In this document: piece by piece, positions 1-11,655 of the stretch
Position numbering within the stretch: the stretch's first letter is position 1
Layout of the letters: each line of letters opens with the position of its first letter
Origin: Isochrysis galbana
Taxonomy: Eukaryota > Haptophyta > Isochrysidales > Isochrysidaceae
DNA length: 64,000 nucleotides
NCBI GenBank assembly: GCA_018136815.1
Contig: CM030936.1
Location: forward strand, 1,586,569 to 1,650,568
Direction of reading: 5' to 3'
Position numbers and translations under genes: made by a program
Notes under the pieces: generated by a model
Seen by the model: only the letters and a program-made list of their open reading frames with translations
Told to the model about the DNA's origin: nothing
Database searches by the model: none

Positions 1-413
1 TTTTCCACATTGGTCCTCACATGTGCCAACCAAAAGCTCGATGTAGGTGAATGTACAGTTGAGGAGAACGCCAGCTGGAGTGGGACATCATCTCCTTGTG
101 CAAGTATACCTCTTCCGGTACGCATTACCATGTCTGCGACAGCTTCGAACACCTCTTTCTTCACAGACTCGATGCTTTCTCTCACGGCACTACAATCCCA
201 ATGTTTGTATCTTTGGAGCTCTGTGGTGAAATTGGAGTCACGTTGGAGCTCTTCACAAATACATATATTCATTATGTCACTGTTCACATCACTGAACTCC
301 AACCAGACCTCGTCAGACATCTGTGCTATGCTCATAGACGATAGTGATTCCACGGAACGCTTCCTTTTTCCTAGCAGCCCATTCACGACATCTTGGGGAT
401 CCCTTTCGCCCAT
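1..413 (-). CDS. unrecognised protein, N-terminal part, runs off the window edge
   Basis: An open frame of 137 codons begins at an ATG at 413 on the minus strand and is still open at base 1. The ATG is the first one after an in-frame stop. The protein begins MGERDPQDVVNGLLGKRKRS, has a basic cluster (KRKR) near residues 16-19, and then an acidic helical stretch with phrases such as MSDEVWLEFSDVNSD and SIESVKKEVFEAVADMV. I do not recognise the family. Its base composition is clearly more AT-rich than that of the conserved genes here. It diverges from the ORF at 510-860, with a gap of about 96 bp that could hold a shared promoter. It may belong to a DNA transposon or be a host orphan gene; the sequence does not decide. 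Confidence 0.5.
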   Translation of the reverse strand, partial: MGERDPQDVVNGLLGKRKRSVESLSSMSIAQMSDEVWLEFSDVNSDIMNICICEELQRDSNFTTELQRYKHWDCSAVRESIESVKKEVFEAVADMVMRTGRGILAQGDDVPLQLAFSSTVHSPTSSFWLAHVRTNVE

Positions 414-509
414 AGGAAGCGCTCGTGGTACTAGGAAGATTAGATTATATTAATCCTGTCACGAAATACCTAGGCCTACAGGCTTTGGCCATGCGTAAAA
501 GCTAACGTT

Positions 510-860
510 ATGTACGAAGGCGCTATGCGACCAGAAGCGCGCCCTTCCTCCTCGGTGCCACAAGGCAGACGAAACCATGGCAGGAGGCGGAGGGCGGAAG
601 CTCTCCTACACTCTCACAAAAAAAAATGTACAAAATGTGGAAGACCACCTCCCGATTCGATCATGTATCAGAAGTTATGCAACCGCATTCTTGGTCGCCC
701 CAATCCGGAGAAAGACAACAATACTGAACGCAATTCCACGACAACAATACTCATAAATAAAAGGCACAAAAGGCAGCCTACACCGTCTACGCGGAAGACT
801 GACGATCACTCAAGTATCAGTGATGAAGACTGGAACAAGATTATTTCGGGAGATCTCTAA
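510..860 (+). CDS. unrecognised small basic protein with a CxxC pair
   Basis: This ORF of 116 residues starts MYEGAMRPEARPSSS and ends SISDEDWNKIISGDL. It is rich in Arg, Lys and His, has a possible metal-binding cluster (KKKCTKCGRPPP, then KLCN) near residues 37-60, and an acidic end. It is transcribed away from the partial ORF at 1-413. A related ATG context occurs at 14307, where ATGTACGAA is followed by a similar start (MYENAKR) that soon reaches a stop. This suggests a repeated family rather than a unique gene. No function can be assigned. A small accessory ORF of a transposon is the main alternative. Confidence 0.35.
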   Translation: MYEGAMRPEARPSSSVPQGRRNHGRRRRAEALLHSHKKKCTKCGRPPPDSIMYQKLCNRILGRPNPEKDNNTERNSTTTILINKRHKRQPTPSTRKTDDHSSISDEDWNKIISGDL

Positions 861-949
861 ACGTCACAAAAAGTCAGGTAAATCGGACCCCTTCGTTCAG
901 GCTGACATCGCCAGCATACCCTCTTGCCAAACGAGTGGGTTAGATAGCG

Positions 950-1306
950 CTACCCTCATGATCCCCACGATCTTCCGCGATTGAACGCTTTTCCATGCGG
1001 TGGGGGGGGAGGTGATGGTGATTGAACGCGTTCCACGTGTAGGCTGATGGTGATTGAACGCTTTTTCCATGCGGTGGGGGTGATGGTGATTGAGCGCGTT
1101 CCACGTGTAGGCTGATGGTGATTGAACGCTTTTCCATGCGGTGGGTGATGGTGATTGAACGCGTTCCACGTGTAGGCTGATGGTGATTGAACGCTTTTTC
1201 CATGCGGTGGGGGTGATGGTGATTGAGCGCGTTCCACGTGTAGGCTGATGGTGATTGAACGCTTTTCCATGCGGTGGGTGATGGTGATTGAGCGCTTCTC
1301 GCCTTG
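950..1306 (+). repeat. minisatellite block A (about 66-bp composite unit)
   Basis: Direct repeats alternate two modules: GTGATTGAACGCGTTCCACG followed by TGTAGGCTGATG, and GTGATTGAACGCTTTTCCAT followed by GCGGTGGGGGTGATG. Together they give a period of about 66-68 bp, with roughly five composite copies. Variants differ by an extra T or G and by GAACGC/GAGCGC. The block begins with ACCCTCATGATCCCCACGAT and ends with GAGCGCTTCTCGCCT. The same block with the same two ends occurs at 15062-15408. Long ORFs on the minus strand here are by-products of the repeat. Confidence 0.9.
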
Positions 1307-1879
1307 GTTATGGAGCGCGCGCCGCTCCCCTCCCCTCTCGCCGTTCTGTTCGCCCGTCTTTCGTTCCTCGTTCGCCACTCGTTCTCGCTCCCGTTCTCGT
1401 TCTCGTCCCTCGTTTTCAACACTCACTACCAACCACCACACACCAGGCCAACCACAACATCCTAGACACTCGCTGGCCGAACCTACTTTTATAAGTGGGG
1501 GTCAATGGGGGCCTCGCGCCCCCCTCTCTCCATCGCGGACACCCCCCGGGGTGGGCCCGTACAAGGGCTGGGCAATCATCATCCTGGCCCAGACCCTTCG
1601 TGGGCGCGGGCCGCGACTCGCACTCGTGTAGCCCTGAAACTTCAGATTCTTCTTCTTTTTTTAGGCCGGAAAATCCACTATCTACTTGTAACTAGATACC
1701 ATAAGGGCACTATCTACTTGTAACTAGATAGCATTTCGGCACTATCTACTTCTATCTAGATAGTGCTCGCCGGGGGTTATTCGACGCCCTAGCCGCAAAA
1801 CTTTTGCAAAACTTTTGCACAAAACTTTGGGGGTTCGGGCACAAAACCTTTACCAGGCCCTAGTGGGGGTCCGAGCGGA
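1307..1879. other. intergenic DNA with a short direct repeat
   Basis: The first part is pyrimidine-rich (1320-1400). At 1676-1765 the words ACTATCTACTTGTAACTAGA / ACTATCTACTTCTATCTAGA recur three times, making short palindromic TCTAGATA units. At 1629-1662 lies GTAGCCCTGAAACTTCAGAT followed by a T run, a motif also seen at 36744, 37606 and 53120 (see findings). I see no gene. Confidence 0.5.
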
Positions 1880-3100
1880 GCGGGGTGCACCTGTCCTCAG
1901 CTGCGCGTACTCAACTTCCTCCTGTGCTGCTGGGTGGCCTGTTTCTTGTAGTGCTATTTTCGGTTCCCTTGTGTCCGCGTGTGTCTATGTTTGCCTTGGG
2001 AGAGCTATGTTTATCGATCGTATCTTTGGTTGGTCAATCAGTGTAGGTCGTCTCTTTTTGCTTCTCGCTACGCGAGCCTTTCAGCGAGACCAAGCGCTGT
2101 CGCTACAAGGCGGGTATTTTCGCTCATTCGTAGCCTACCCTTTTCGTTTTCAATGAATACCGGGGCACTGAGTGTCAGTGTTCTCTTAAGTTTGGGCTTT
2201 CTCCCCTGGGCGGCTTTACATGTGCGCATCAAACAATGCTGCTGTGGAGGGGTGAGGCCCCCAACCAATGTGGCAAACCTCACTAGTGTAGACTCCAAGA
2301 CTGGGATATAGTGGTATTCATACGACTCAAATGCGACTCTATAGAAGTCTCTTAGTATGTATTTCCACGCTATCACGTACAACGCTTTCAGACTTTCGGG
2401 TGTGTTTGTACCGGGGTATGCGAATAGTCTGTCTTTCGTTTTTTGTGTGCGTGACCTCCCGGGAGGGGGCGTGTAGTTGTTGAGGGCGTCTATGGTTTCG
2501 AATACTTTCTTCGTTGCGGGACACCACGCTAAGTGGCACGAATTTTCTCGGTATCGGCGACACAGTCTACACATATCTGTCTGACTGTCTGCGAATCTGT
2601 TTCTGGTACCAATTCGCCTATGTGTGATATGTTTGAAGTGGAGGTGCTTATCCGTGTGTTTTAGCAGTGGCATTGTATATAGCCTTGCTATGTGTTTCCA
2701 TTCTTCTTTGGTGACATTTAGTCGCTTTTCCCATGTTGTTTTCGCCGCTTGCGGGGCGTTGCTTCGTGTCGCTTTAAGCGCGGCCTTGGTGAGATCTGCG
2801 ACTGATATTGCGTCTAGCGCGACTTTTCCTTTTAGTATGGCGTATTCGTCCGCCAAGGGGTACTCCATGTATCTCGGGCCTTTAAATCCGCCCTCCCATC
2901 TGGCTGGCGGGTGGTAATACTGGATCTCTCCCGCATTCGCTACATTTCCGGTGTCGGCTATCTCCCCCAGGTAGTCGGTATCCGTACGTAGCCAGATGTT
3001 GTTTAGTTTGCTGATGTATTTTTCGTCCTCGGAGACCCTGATTTCTTTGTTCTGTAGCTCGGTCTCCGGCTCTTGAGGCGGAGCGATGGCGTCGTAAGAC
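1880..3100 (-). mobile_element. LINE-like retrotransposon 3' end, copy A
   Basis: The minus strand holds an open frame from about 3070 down to 2068; its first ATG is at 2868. It encodes what looks like the C-terminal part of a non-LTR retrotransposon protein. A zinc-knuckle-like motif, CRLCRRYRENSCHLAWCP, is preceded by HITHRRIGTRNRF, as in the zf-RVT region after the reverse transcriptase. After it come ALYVIAWKYILRDFYRV and a basic tail. The reverse transcriptase core is absent, so the copy is 5' truncated, as is typical for LINEs. A closely similar copy in opposite orientation lies at 10262-11030, and both share the 3' untranslated part. The assignment rests on the motif and the repeat behaviour; I saw no RT catalytic motif. 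Confidence 0.6.
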
Positions 3101-4225
3101 TTGTTCTCCTTTGCGTCGGGGGGTGGTGGGTATGGCGGTGTAGTGTGCGCCCCAAGGCGCCTCCAAGCAGTCTCTCATTTGTGGGGTTTTGTGCTGAGCT
3201 GTTGGTGGGGTCAGTGTCCATGTGCGCTTTGCTGGTGGTGTTGAGGTTGTGCCCATAAGGGCCACCCGGTCTCGGGCCGCGCCGCCGAGGCAGCGCGGCC
3301 GTCACCAGGGTGAGAGAGGCCTCTACCATAAGGCATGCCTGGTGGGTGGTTGTCTCTCTTGGTCTGGTGCTGGTGTGGTGCTTGTCACAGCCTGTGGCCC
3401 ACCATGGGGTGGGCCAGCATGGCTGCCTTCCTTGGTGTGGCCGGGGCCACGGGCCGTGCGGCGCGACCGGGGTCGCGCTCACCTGCTCGGCCTCTGCGGG
3501 CGGACGCGGTCGCTTCGCCAGCGACAGCTCCATGGGTGCTGGGGGGGCGCCCGCGGCGGGGGGGCCGAAGGAGAGGTGGGGAGCGGCGCCGCGCTCCATG
3601 GCAACCAACTATAAAGTTAGTTGTCGCATCGGCCGAAATAAATTTCCAGCGCTCACAGATCTCCACACAAGCACACAAGCTCATCATCATGCGTACTGTG
3701 ACATGCCGATCGTACCGTGCGTCCATCAACACCGTGCGTCCATCAACAGTTACGGATGATGGCAATGATACCATATCACAGATGAATGCAAGCGCTTTGA
3801 GATGCAAGCGCTCAAACAAGAGCAAAGCCGGCCGACGAAAATACTACTACAATACGGCGCAAGCACAAAGAGGCTGTGGATCAGTAGTAGATGGGTGGAT
3901 CAAGCGATGAGATGCCAAACCGCGGGCAAGACCGCAAGGAAGCGTACAAAGCACAACATCAAGGCGCACGCACACATCTTACAATGGTCGGTATCGGTGG
4001 GTAGGCAGACCGAAGACCGTTGCTCAGATTTTACATTTTACGATGCTCTTGACATTTCTAGATGTCGCTTTCGTTCCATCTGTTGCCCCTTGTTGCTCCG
4101 AAAGCATCTTACATAGTGCCACGACAAAAGCATTTACGGGTTGGTGGCGATCACTTCAGTGTTGCATCTTCAGGAGGAGCGGAGGCTTCTCCGCCTCTGA
4201 GTGTATTGGGACAAGATCTGCAGCA
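3101..4225. other. intergenic DNA, GC-rich then mixed; possible MITE end
   Basis: No convincing gene. At 3603-3632 the sequence AACCAACTATAAAGTTAGTT resembles the right terminal inverted repeat of the element at 28199-28683, so 3300-3632 may be a decayed relative. From about 3640 to 4225 the composition is more AT-rich and unremarkable. It forms the 3' flank of the ABC transporter gene. Confidence 0.35.
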
Positions 4226-7200
4226 TCATAGCTTGATCGTTTGGTTGAGCGTCCCGTTCTTCAGAGTACCACTCAATTCGATAGGCGTGTTTCGCGCGCA
4301 GCAGCTGCAGATGCGACGACGAAGCTTGGGGATGGTCCGGTCGAGCTTGATCGCGAGGATTGCAACGTTGATACCAAAAGCACCGACGACAAACATGGTG
4401 AGAGCGAGAAGGTCGGCAGTAACGTTCTCAATATGCAGCCCAAAAAGGTCGAGCATAACCTGGGGCAAGGTGGAACGGGGGTGGGGATCAAATGGTTACA
4501 CCATGCAACTAGGCGTGTTCAACTCCCCTCGCAAGGGCCTTTTACATGAAGACGTTGGTACGCCTTCGAATCGGATACGCATTGGACCGATCATGAGAGG
4601 GGGAAACGCACCCGTGAGTGGAGTCGCACGGCTGGAGCCCCTGGGATCTCTACTAGCACGGTGGTGCCCTTCAGCTCCGTTGTTAGAAGGATCTCAAACG
4701 CGTATGAACAGAAGGAAGTCCTCGGCAACCATCGCAGAGCAGAAGGTAGCGTCTCGTGGTTGAGGTTGAGGCCCGAAAGGGTAGTTGAGACCAGCATAAG
4801 CACGACCCCTAGCAAGCAAGCGGCGCCAGCTGCGTGAGGCAAAGCCGCGCCAATGGCGGAACAGTACAGTCCCGACACACAGTTCGCCAACACCTGCGCA
4901 AGGCGGCATCCAGCTAGGTGAGGGCAAGCAAATGAAGCCTATTGCGAATGTAGAACGAATGCGAATCAAGCAGTGGAATGGCGGGACTCGCATGATGTGA
5001 ACGCTTACCAGCGTCAATTGAAAAAGAAGGAAAGAAGGCAGCTCGGACCTAAGACCCACAAGGGCATAAAACACTGCTCCGAAGAGGATTGAGGGCAGCA
5101 CGCGCAAGATGATCAGGTCCAATGACAACTTAATGAGCGCATACAGCCACGCCGAGTAAAAGCCAGCGTGCCATTCGCGCCATACGATAGCCCACTCGGA
5201 GGCAACGGCGGGGAGCATCTGATTTTGCAAGCAGGAGAAGGGTAGCATTACAAAAAAGGGCATGACGGGGGGACGAACGTGTGGTCAGTCGACGCGATAG
5301 CGAAGTCGGGGCCTCTCAACGGATTACTCTTGTGCATGCAACAGCGCGTTGCTTCATCGGCATAGGGGCACCGTCCATCTTTGTGGATCTCTCTATCGCC
5401 ATGCTCCTCACCGATAGTCCCCCAAATGCGAAGAGCGTCAGGGTGATCTGCATCGCGCCCGCCTTGTTCTGGAACCCGGCCGCAGACCCATCAACTCCTA
5501 GAAAGGCAACACCCATTGCCGCTGCCATCACAGCCGCAACTCCAAGCTGCATTTTGAGCATCGTCGAGTCGCGCGCAAGTTGGGCACTGCAACGCCATAG
5601 AAGCTCCGTGGCGACTCGATACGTCGAGGTGCGACGGCTGCTCAAGAACGCCACTCCGCTTTGGTCTCCGCTACCTTGGTAGCCGTCGCCAGCCTGCACA
5701 AACCCATCGGCAAATGCTTCGGCACGGGGGAAGCCAAAGGCGGCAGTGACGGCGGCAGCCGCCATTTCCTCTCCATGAGTGAAGGTGAGCTCGAGCATGT
5801 GGTCCGAGATGGAAATGTCCTCGGCGGGTGGAGGAAGCTCATGGGCGAGGAGGTGGGGAAGCAGTGCAGCTCGTTGGCCCGAGAACAAGAGGCGCCCTCG
5901 TGCAAGTAGAAGGACACGATCGATTGTGGCAAACAAGCGAGACGACGGCTGGTGGACCGACAAGACTGCCGAGCGACCGGTAGTTGCACACACGTCTCGC
6001 AGCAACGCGGCAACGAGCAGGGCAGAGGATGCATCAAGGCCCGAGGTGGGTTCGTCGACGAGGAGCACTGCGGGAGCTGAGGCAAGGAGAATTGCGAGAG
6101 AGACGCGGCGGCGCTCGCCGCCAGAGAGGCCGGCAGCCCCCGCTGTTCGGCCGCCGATGCGCTTGTGCTTCACCTTAGGCGGAAGGGCGGGTGAGTTAGG
6201 AAACTAAGTACGCATGGGTGGGCGGTGAATAGAGACTGGCCCCACTACCTTGCAAACAGGCCATCGCGAATTTGCGCATCCAAAGGCGCTATTGTTGCAG
6301 CCGGCCCACCTTTTCTAGCCCGAGCGCATCTAAAATAGCGTAGGATAATTCCTCCCGCTGAGCCACAGTCACATTACGAGGCAGTCGAAGTGTCGCAGCA
6401 AACAAGACTGCTTCGAAGGCCGTAAGGCACGCAGTTAGCACGTCATCCTGCGCGCAATAGCCAATGGTGCCACGGGGTAGGGCCGCGGCGTCCACGCCGC
6501 CTAGCGTCACCCTGCCGTCGACACGCAGGCCATCACTTGGGTCTCCCGCCAGCGCTGAGAGAAGCGTCGATTTCCCGGAGCCTGATGGCCCGAAAATGCC
6601 ATGCGTACGTCCCGGGTGTAGCCGCTCCGAGACTGGTGCCAGTATATGTCGCGAGACCGCCGCCGACTCCCAGCCAGAGCTGCTCTCGGGCACAACAGCC
6701 ACGCAGAATTCGAGCACTGGAGGCGGTGATGGCAACGGACGAACCGCGTCGAGTAGCTGATGTAGAGGCGGATATCCTGCTGCAACTTTACCAACGCTTC
6801 TCTCGTTGGGCTTGATGGGCGCGCCCACGCATTTGGTCAGGTGATTGCCCACAGTGGATGCTGCGGCGGTAGCCACAGTGCCCATGCGCCCCTCCTCCGC
6901 GGAAGCAGCGGCGCATGAGGCAACCACGCTGCCGGCCTCGATGTTAGGCGATCTAGCTTCACCAGCCAAGATGAGCCCTTCTTGAGTGTGGCCTGAGCGG
7001 CTACCGGAGGCAGTGGTGCCCGTTTGGCATGTCTTGGAAGTGGCTGTAGCGTGGGCTGTTAAGTTTGCGGCATCACGCAGGCCGCAACATCGGAGGCACT
7101 GAGTAAGTCGCCGCAAAGCTCCCGGCTTGCTCGATGACCTCTCAGTGACGGGAGTGCCATGTGTGCCCCAAAGCAAGAGCGCGACGGCAAGAGAGAGGAG

Positions 7201-9336
7201 ACCAAAGCCAGAAGCCGCGACAATAACAGATGCTTCACGTTGCCCTTCAGCGCACACCTGGGAGCGAAGGGAGGAGCAGGTTGATCCGCGAGTCCTTTGG
7301 GCGGAATGCTTACCCCAATGGCGAGGTCGAATTCGTATGGACGGTCCAGGACAAGCATGTGACCATTTCATAGGCGAGTGGGCTTCACCTGCACTTGCGC
7401 GTCACACGTCAACGGAGTGTCTTCCTGAGCGCAACGCGACTGCGAGCAAGTGGCAGGCAGTGTAGCACCAAGCCGCTCCACCGTAAATGAGCACTGTGTC
7501 GGTGCCGGCTCACCGCAGCTAGGACCCTCATCGGAGTCGTCAGGTGGCTCGCATGAGATGCGCGCCTCGCCACCCAAATCCAGGTCAAGCGCCGTCGCTG
7601 CACAAGCAAGCCGAGCGTTGGGTTCAGCGTGCTACTACAGCTAGGGCGTACATCGGTGGTCGGCCAACGCACAGCTAGCTGCACAAGCAAGCCCATAGGC
7701 ATGAGAGACTCACCTGGATCTTTCCCATCGTCGGTGAGGCACGAGAAAGTGGTGCATACAACCTCATAACTTCCTGCCTATCGGCCACAAGGAAAGTAGT
7801 GGGTCATTGAGAGGGATCACGAGGAGGCATCGTAGCAATTGGTCGAGCCGAGGTGCAAATGTGCGGCGTAGGCGAGATGGGTGCTGCATAACATCTTGCC
7901 AAGGTGCACAAGACCGGCGCCTCGCTTGACGGTGGAGTCAGCTAACCTGGAATGCGCAGTTCTCGGCTGCGCACTTGAGATGCAGGTTTGCCTCGGGTGC
8001 GTACAACGTCACTTGCCCGCAGCTACCAATGGCGTTCCCGCCTCGCCATTCGCCTTGGGGGATCACACAAGAGGCTGAGAGAGATCCCAAGCCCTGAATT
8101 GCGCAGTCGTATCCTCGCTGTAGGTCGCCCGAGTGCCACGGAAGGAGACCAGGGGTACATACACCGGCGGCGAGTTCTCCAAACGTTTGACCGCCATATA
8201 GTGCCGCGCAACCGACGGTGGATGTACACATCTAACGCAGAGGGTTCGGCGGTGAGTACATTACGATTTGTTGTACATTCGTAGCAGGAGAAGATTCGCA
8301 CTGGACATTCAGCAACATGTGATCTGCTCGCCAGGCGGTTGCTCACCTGGCATCTAGAACCTCCGAGGCCATCAGGGCATGACTCTTCTTGAACCTCGTC
8401 CTGAAGGTTGTTCGCGTTGTCGCATTCCATGCAGACAGGGCAGTTGTCCGGTGTGGGAGGAGATGGTGGCAGTAACGGCGGCGGAAGTGGAGGTGGCGGT
8501 GGCGACGGCGGTGGGAAAGGTGGGCCCACACCGCACGTCACTCGGCGGTACGCGCCACCAGGATTGTTTTGACCACACACACCAGGTATGCCGCCAATGC
8601 ACGCGAGTGAGCCGCAGCCGTCATTGTTGTCACCCACATTGTAGACATTTCCATTTGGGCAGGTGCAAGTTCCGCCCCACTCGCCGACATCCGCCACGTT
8701 CGTTTCCAGGATGTTGATGATTTCACGAGGGGCCACCTCAGGCGCCCTCGGCGAGACATTAGGTGGAGAAGTAGGCGGGGCAGGTGGAGCTGGCGGTGGC
8801 ATAGGCACGGGCGGCGGAGAGGGCAACATCCAAGGGCGCGGAGCTGGAAGCACGATCTTTGCCGCCGCATCTCCCACACATTGCCCGAAAGCAGGGTTGC
8901 ACTTGTCCGTTGCACATTGTGCACAGGCTGGTGTGCGGCCAAGGATGCACTGTGAGAAGCACTGGTTCCGTGTGCACTGCGAAAGCTCGCCGTGGCAAGC
9001 TGCGCACTCGGGGGAATATCCCCGATCGGTCTCAAATCGTCCAGTCACGCATGGGCCCCTTCCAACACAGGCAAGCCCGAATGACTCCATGTCTGCCTCA
9101 AATCGACTTTGGCCGCCAGCACGAATCTTGTTCAGATCGGCGGCCGCGTTGCAGGCGCCGGTCGCGAGGCGACGGTGGGCGGTTGGCTGCTCTCGCATCT
9201 TCCTTCTCGCGCCACCTCCCCGAGCGCAGCCTGGCCATAGCCCGAGGGTGAGCGCGAGCGCGAGTAGACCAGCGCCGATGAGCATTAGCAGAAGGCTCAG
9301 CCGCCTAGCACTCTGAGCAGCTCTCGCGTCTCCCAT
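4226..9336 (-). CDS. ABCG-family half-transporter with Cys/Pro-rich ectodomain
   Basis: Nine exons read on the minus strand: 9336-8347, 8231-7947, 7777-7714, 7597-7389, 7257-6310, 6173-5412, 5218-5009, 4893-4612 and 4459-4226. All phases agree and give about 1,327 residues. Order: hydrophobic signal/anchor near residues 12-32; a Cys-rich region and two proline-rich linkers; more Cys-rich modules in exons 2-4; a membrane span (exon 5, VIVAASGFGLLSLAVALLLW); an ATPase domain with Walker A GPSGSGKST, Q-loop GYCAQDD, signature LSGGERRRV, Walker B VLLVDEPTSGLD and H-loop SVHQPS; then the C-terminal membrane domain. This NBD-before-TMD order with an extracellular Cys-rich head matches the plant/oomycete ABCG24/28-like group. 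It should export a lipid or small molecule, probably as a dimer; the substrate is unknown. All ATPase motifs look intact. The sense strand upstream of the ATG is purine-rich. Confidence 0.9.
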
Positions 9337-10261
9337 CTGCGTGTGTGTGGCCGCCCCCCGCCTTTGACGACAGGGTGAGCCTCTCTTCCCGCTCACACGC
9401 GCTCGCTCTCTTCGTTCCTCTGATGCGCGCGTCGGCACAACAGCCTTCTGCCTCTCCCCCCCCTTGTCCACCCCGTCCCTCCCTCTCCCTCTCCGTCCTT
9501 CTCTCTCCCACTCTCTCCCTCTCTCCCCCCTCCCTCTCTCCCCCCTCTCCCTCCTCGAGAGTCGGGCCGCGCGGATCCGCCGACGAGACGGAAACTCCTT
9601 GCCAGGAGGCGCGGGGGAGAGGCCGGAAATAGACAAGGGAGCTGCGCGGCAGGGGGAGGGAGGGCGGTCCGTTTCGTTCCGTCCACCCCCCCCCCCGCCC
9701 TCCCGCCCTCCGTGCCTACTGTTAGTGGCGGCGGCGTCCATGCACCGATGCATTAAAACGTGCCGCGACCGCTCCTGATCCCCAGGCCCCCTTCGCCGCT
9801 GCGCCCCACTGCCCACTAGGGGCGCCCTAGGCTGCCGGAGGCGGGCCTCGTCCTGGAGTTCTCCCACCGCCCATCCTTCAAGTATATAAGTATATAGTTG
9901 GTTGCGATGGAGCCCGCCTGCGCGTCTCTCCTCTCCTCAGCAAGACCCTCCGCCTCGGGCGGCCCTCCCGCACGACCGCTAGGGGTAGGCATCTTTATCC
10001 GGATATTTGTCTTGGATATCTCTGGGGGGGGGGTCCCAAATGGATATATCTCGGATACTTCCTGGATATTTGGGGGGGTGGGGGTGGGGGGGAGATAATT
10101 TTAGCCTTTTGGGGGGGGCGGGGGGCACTAACATTGACCATGCAGATGTGAAGGAATTCACCAAGCAGGTGCTTGGGTGGTGGGCATCTAACCACACCAA
10201 GTTCCCAACTTGGGCCTTAGCTGCAAGCTGCAAGGGTGGCTCTTTGTCTGACTGAGCACAT
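9337..10261. other. ABCG upstream region and degenerate repeats
   Basis: Bases 9430-9560 are strongly pyrimidine-rich on the plus strand and form the promoter side of the ABCG gene. At 9755-9870 a segment containing GTGCCGCGACCGCTCC and CCCCAGGC is shared with 21950-22040 and, more weakly, 33215-33320. At 9885-9915 TATAGTTGGTTGCGATGGAG resembles the inverted ends near 3600. From 10020 to 10130 there are G-runs alternating with GGATAT words. No gene is visible. Confidence 0.4.
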
Positions 10262-11030
10262 AGCAGGCGAATCGGTACCAGAAACAGATTCGCAGACAGT
10301 CAGACAGATGTGTGTAGACTGTGTCGCCGATACCGGGAAAACTCGTGCCACCTAGCGTGGTGTCCCGCGACGAAGAAAGTATTCGAAACCATAGACGCCC
10401 TCAACAACTACACCCCCTCTCTCCCGGGAGGTCTCGCACACAAAAAACGAAAGACAGACTATTCGCATACCCCGGTACAAACACACCCGAAAGTCTAAAA
10501 GCGTTATACGTGATAGCGTGGAAATACATACTAAGAGACTTCTATAGAGTCGCATTTGAGTCGTATGAATACCACTATATCCCAGTCTTGGAGTCTACAC
10601 TAGTGAGGTTTGCCACATTGGTTAGAGGCCTCACCCCGCCACAGCAGCACTGTTTGATGCGCACATGTAAAGCCGCCCAGGGGAGGAAGCCCAAACTTAA
10701 GAGAACGCTGGCACTTAGTGCCCCGGTATTCATTGAAAACGAGAAGGGCAGGCTACAGATGAGCGAAAACACTAGCCTTGTAGCGGCAGCGATTGGTCTC
10801 GCTGAAGGCTCGCGTAGCGAAAAGCAAGAAGAGACGACCTACATTAATTGATCAACCAAAGGTGCGATCGATCAGTAAAACCCACCCACGGCAAACATGG
10901 ACACACGCGGAAACAAAGGGAACCGGAAATAGCAATACAAGAAACAGGTCACCCAGCAGCACAGGAGGAAGTTGAGAACGCGCAGCTGAGGACAGGTGCA
11001 CCCCGCTCCGCTCGGATCCCCACATGACCC
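10262..11030 (+). mobile_element. LINE-like retrotransposon 3' end, copy B
   Basis: This is a near copy of the element at 1880-3100 in opposite orientation. It begins inside the conserved HRR(I)GTRNRF region and is therefore shorter at its 5' end. The zinc-knuckle part (CRLCRRYRENSCHLAWCP) is in one frame and the downstream part (LKALYVIAWKYILRDFYRV) in another, separated by a small length change near 10415-10425. The copy is therefore broken. It keeps the 3' untranslated segment up to the words CTGAGGACAGGTGCACCCCG also present at about 1880-1900. The flank at 11250 carries the CTGGATCTTCAGAT-T-run motif seen elsewhere. Confidence 0.6.
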
Positions 11031-11655
11031 GAGCCCCTAAGTAGAGCACGAGGGGAGTTGCCGCAAGGCGGGGAATGAGGGTGAGGAAGGGAAAGGGGCG
11101 TGGCTACGAAGGAATGGTTCAGGGCCACGTCTGAGGCGAGAAATTTAAAAGGTTTTTTTTTCAGATCTTTTTTTCTTGGGTATAAGCTATGAGTTGAATC
11201 AGCACCGTGAGTGTGAATGCGTGGTGCGTGGTCCTTTATAGCTAGCAGCAATGGCCTGGATCTTCAGATGTTTTTTAGGTATACTACGGGCGATGTTGGC
11301 AGTGATATCACAGGAGTGATACAATAGTACCGTTAGTAGATAGAGTAGAGTACACTAGGATAGCAGGCAAGTTTTGTACTAGGTAGTAGACATACGACGC
11401 ACAGAGTGAGCTGGGAGGGAGACATGAAATGATGAAACGGGGTCGGGAAGATTCTGCGAGTGATCGGCCGAGGAGAGGCGCTCTGTGCTCTCTCTCGCTC
11501 GCTCGTTCGCTCTCTCTCTGCTTGTCGTCGTCTCCCTCGTCTCTCTCTGCCCTTTCTCTGCTCTCTTTCTTTCCTCTCTCCCCCGCCCCTCTCGCACTCT
11601 CCCCTCTCCACCCTTTCGCACCGACTGAGCAGTCAGCAGGAGAGGGCTGCGCTTC
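11031..11655 (+). promoter_or_regulatory. 5' region of the TraB-family gene
   Basis: The first half is unremarkable AT/GC mixed DNA. From about 11480 to 11640 the sense strand is a dense CT tract (CTCTCTCTCG, CCCTCTC and similar), ending just before the ATG at 11656. Comparable pyrimidine tracts precede most start codons in the window, so this is probably core promoter/5' UTR. No TATA box was obvious. Confidence 0.4.

Noticed and set aside
950-1441. CRISPR-like appearance of the alternating repeats at 950 and 15062
   Set aside because: The spacer-like parts are themselves repeated, lengths are irregular and the genome is eukaryotic. It is a minisatellite.
9337-9867. Upstream extension of the ABCG frame to 9867
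   Set aside because: The extension is GA-rich low complexity. The ATG at 9336 starts directly before a good signal/anchor sequence.
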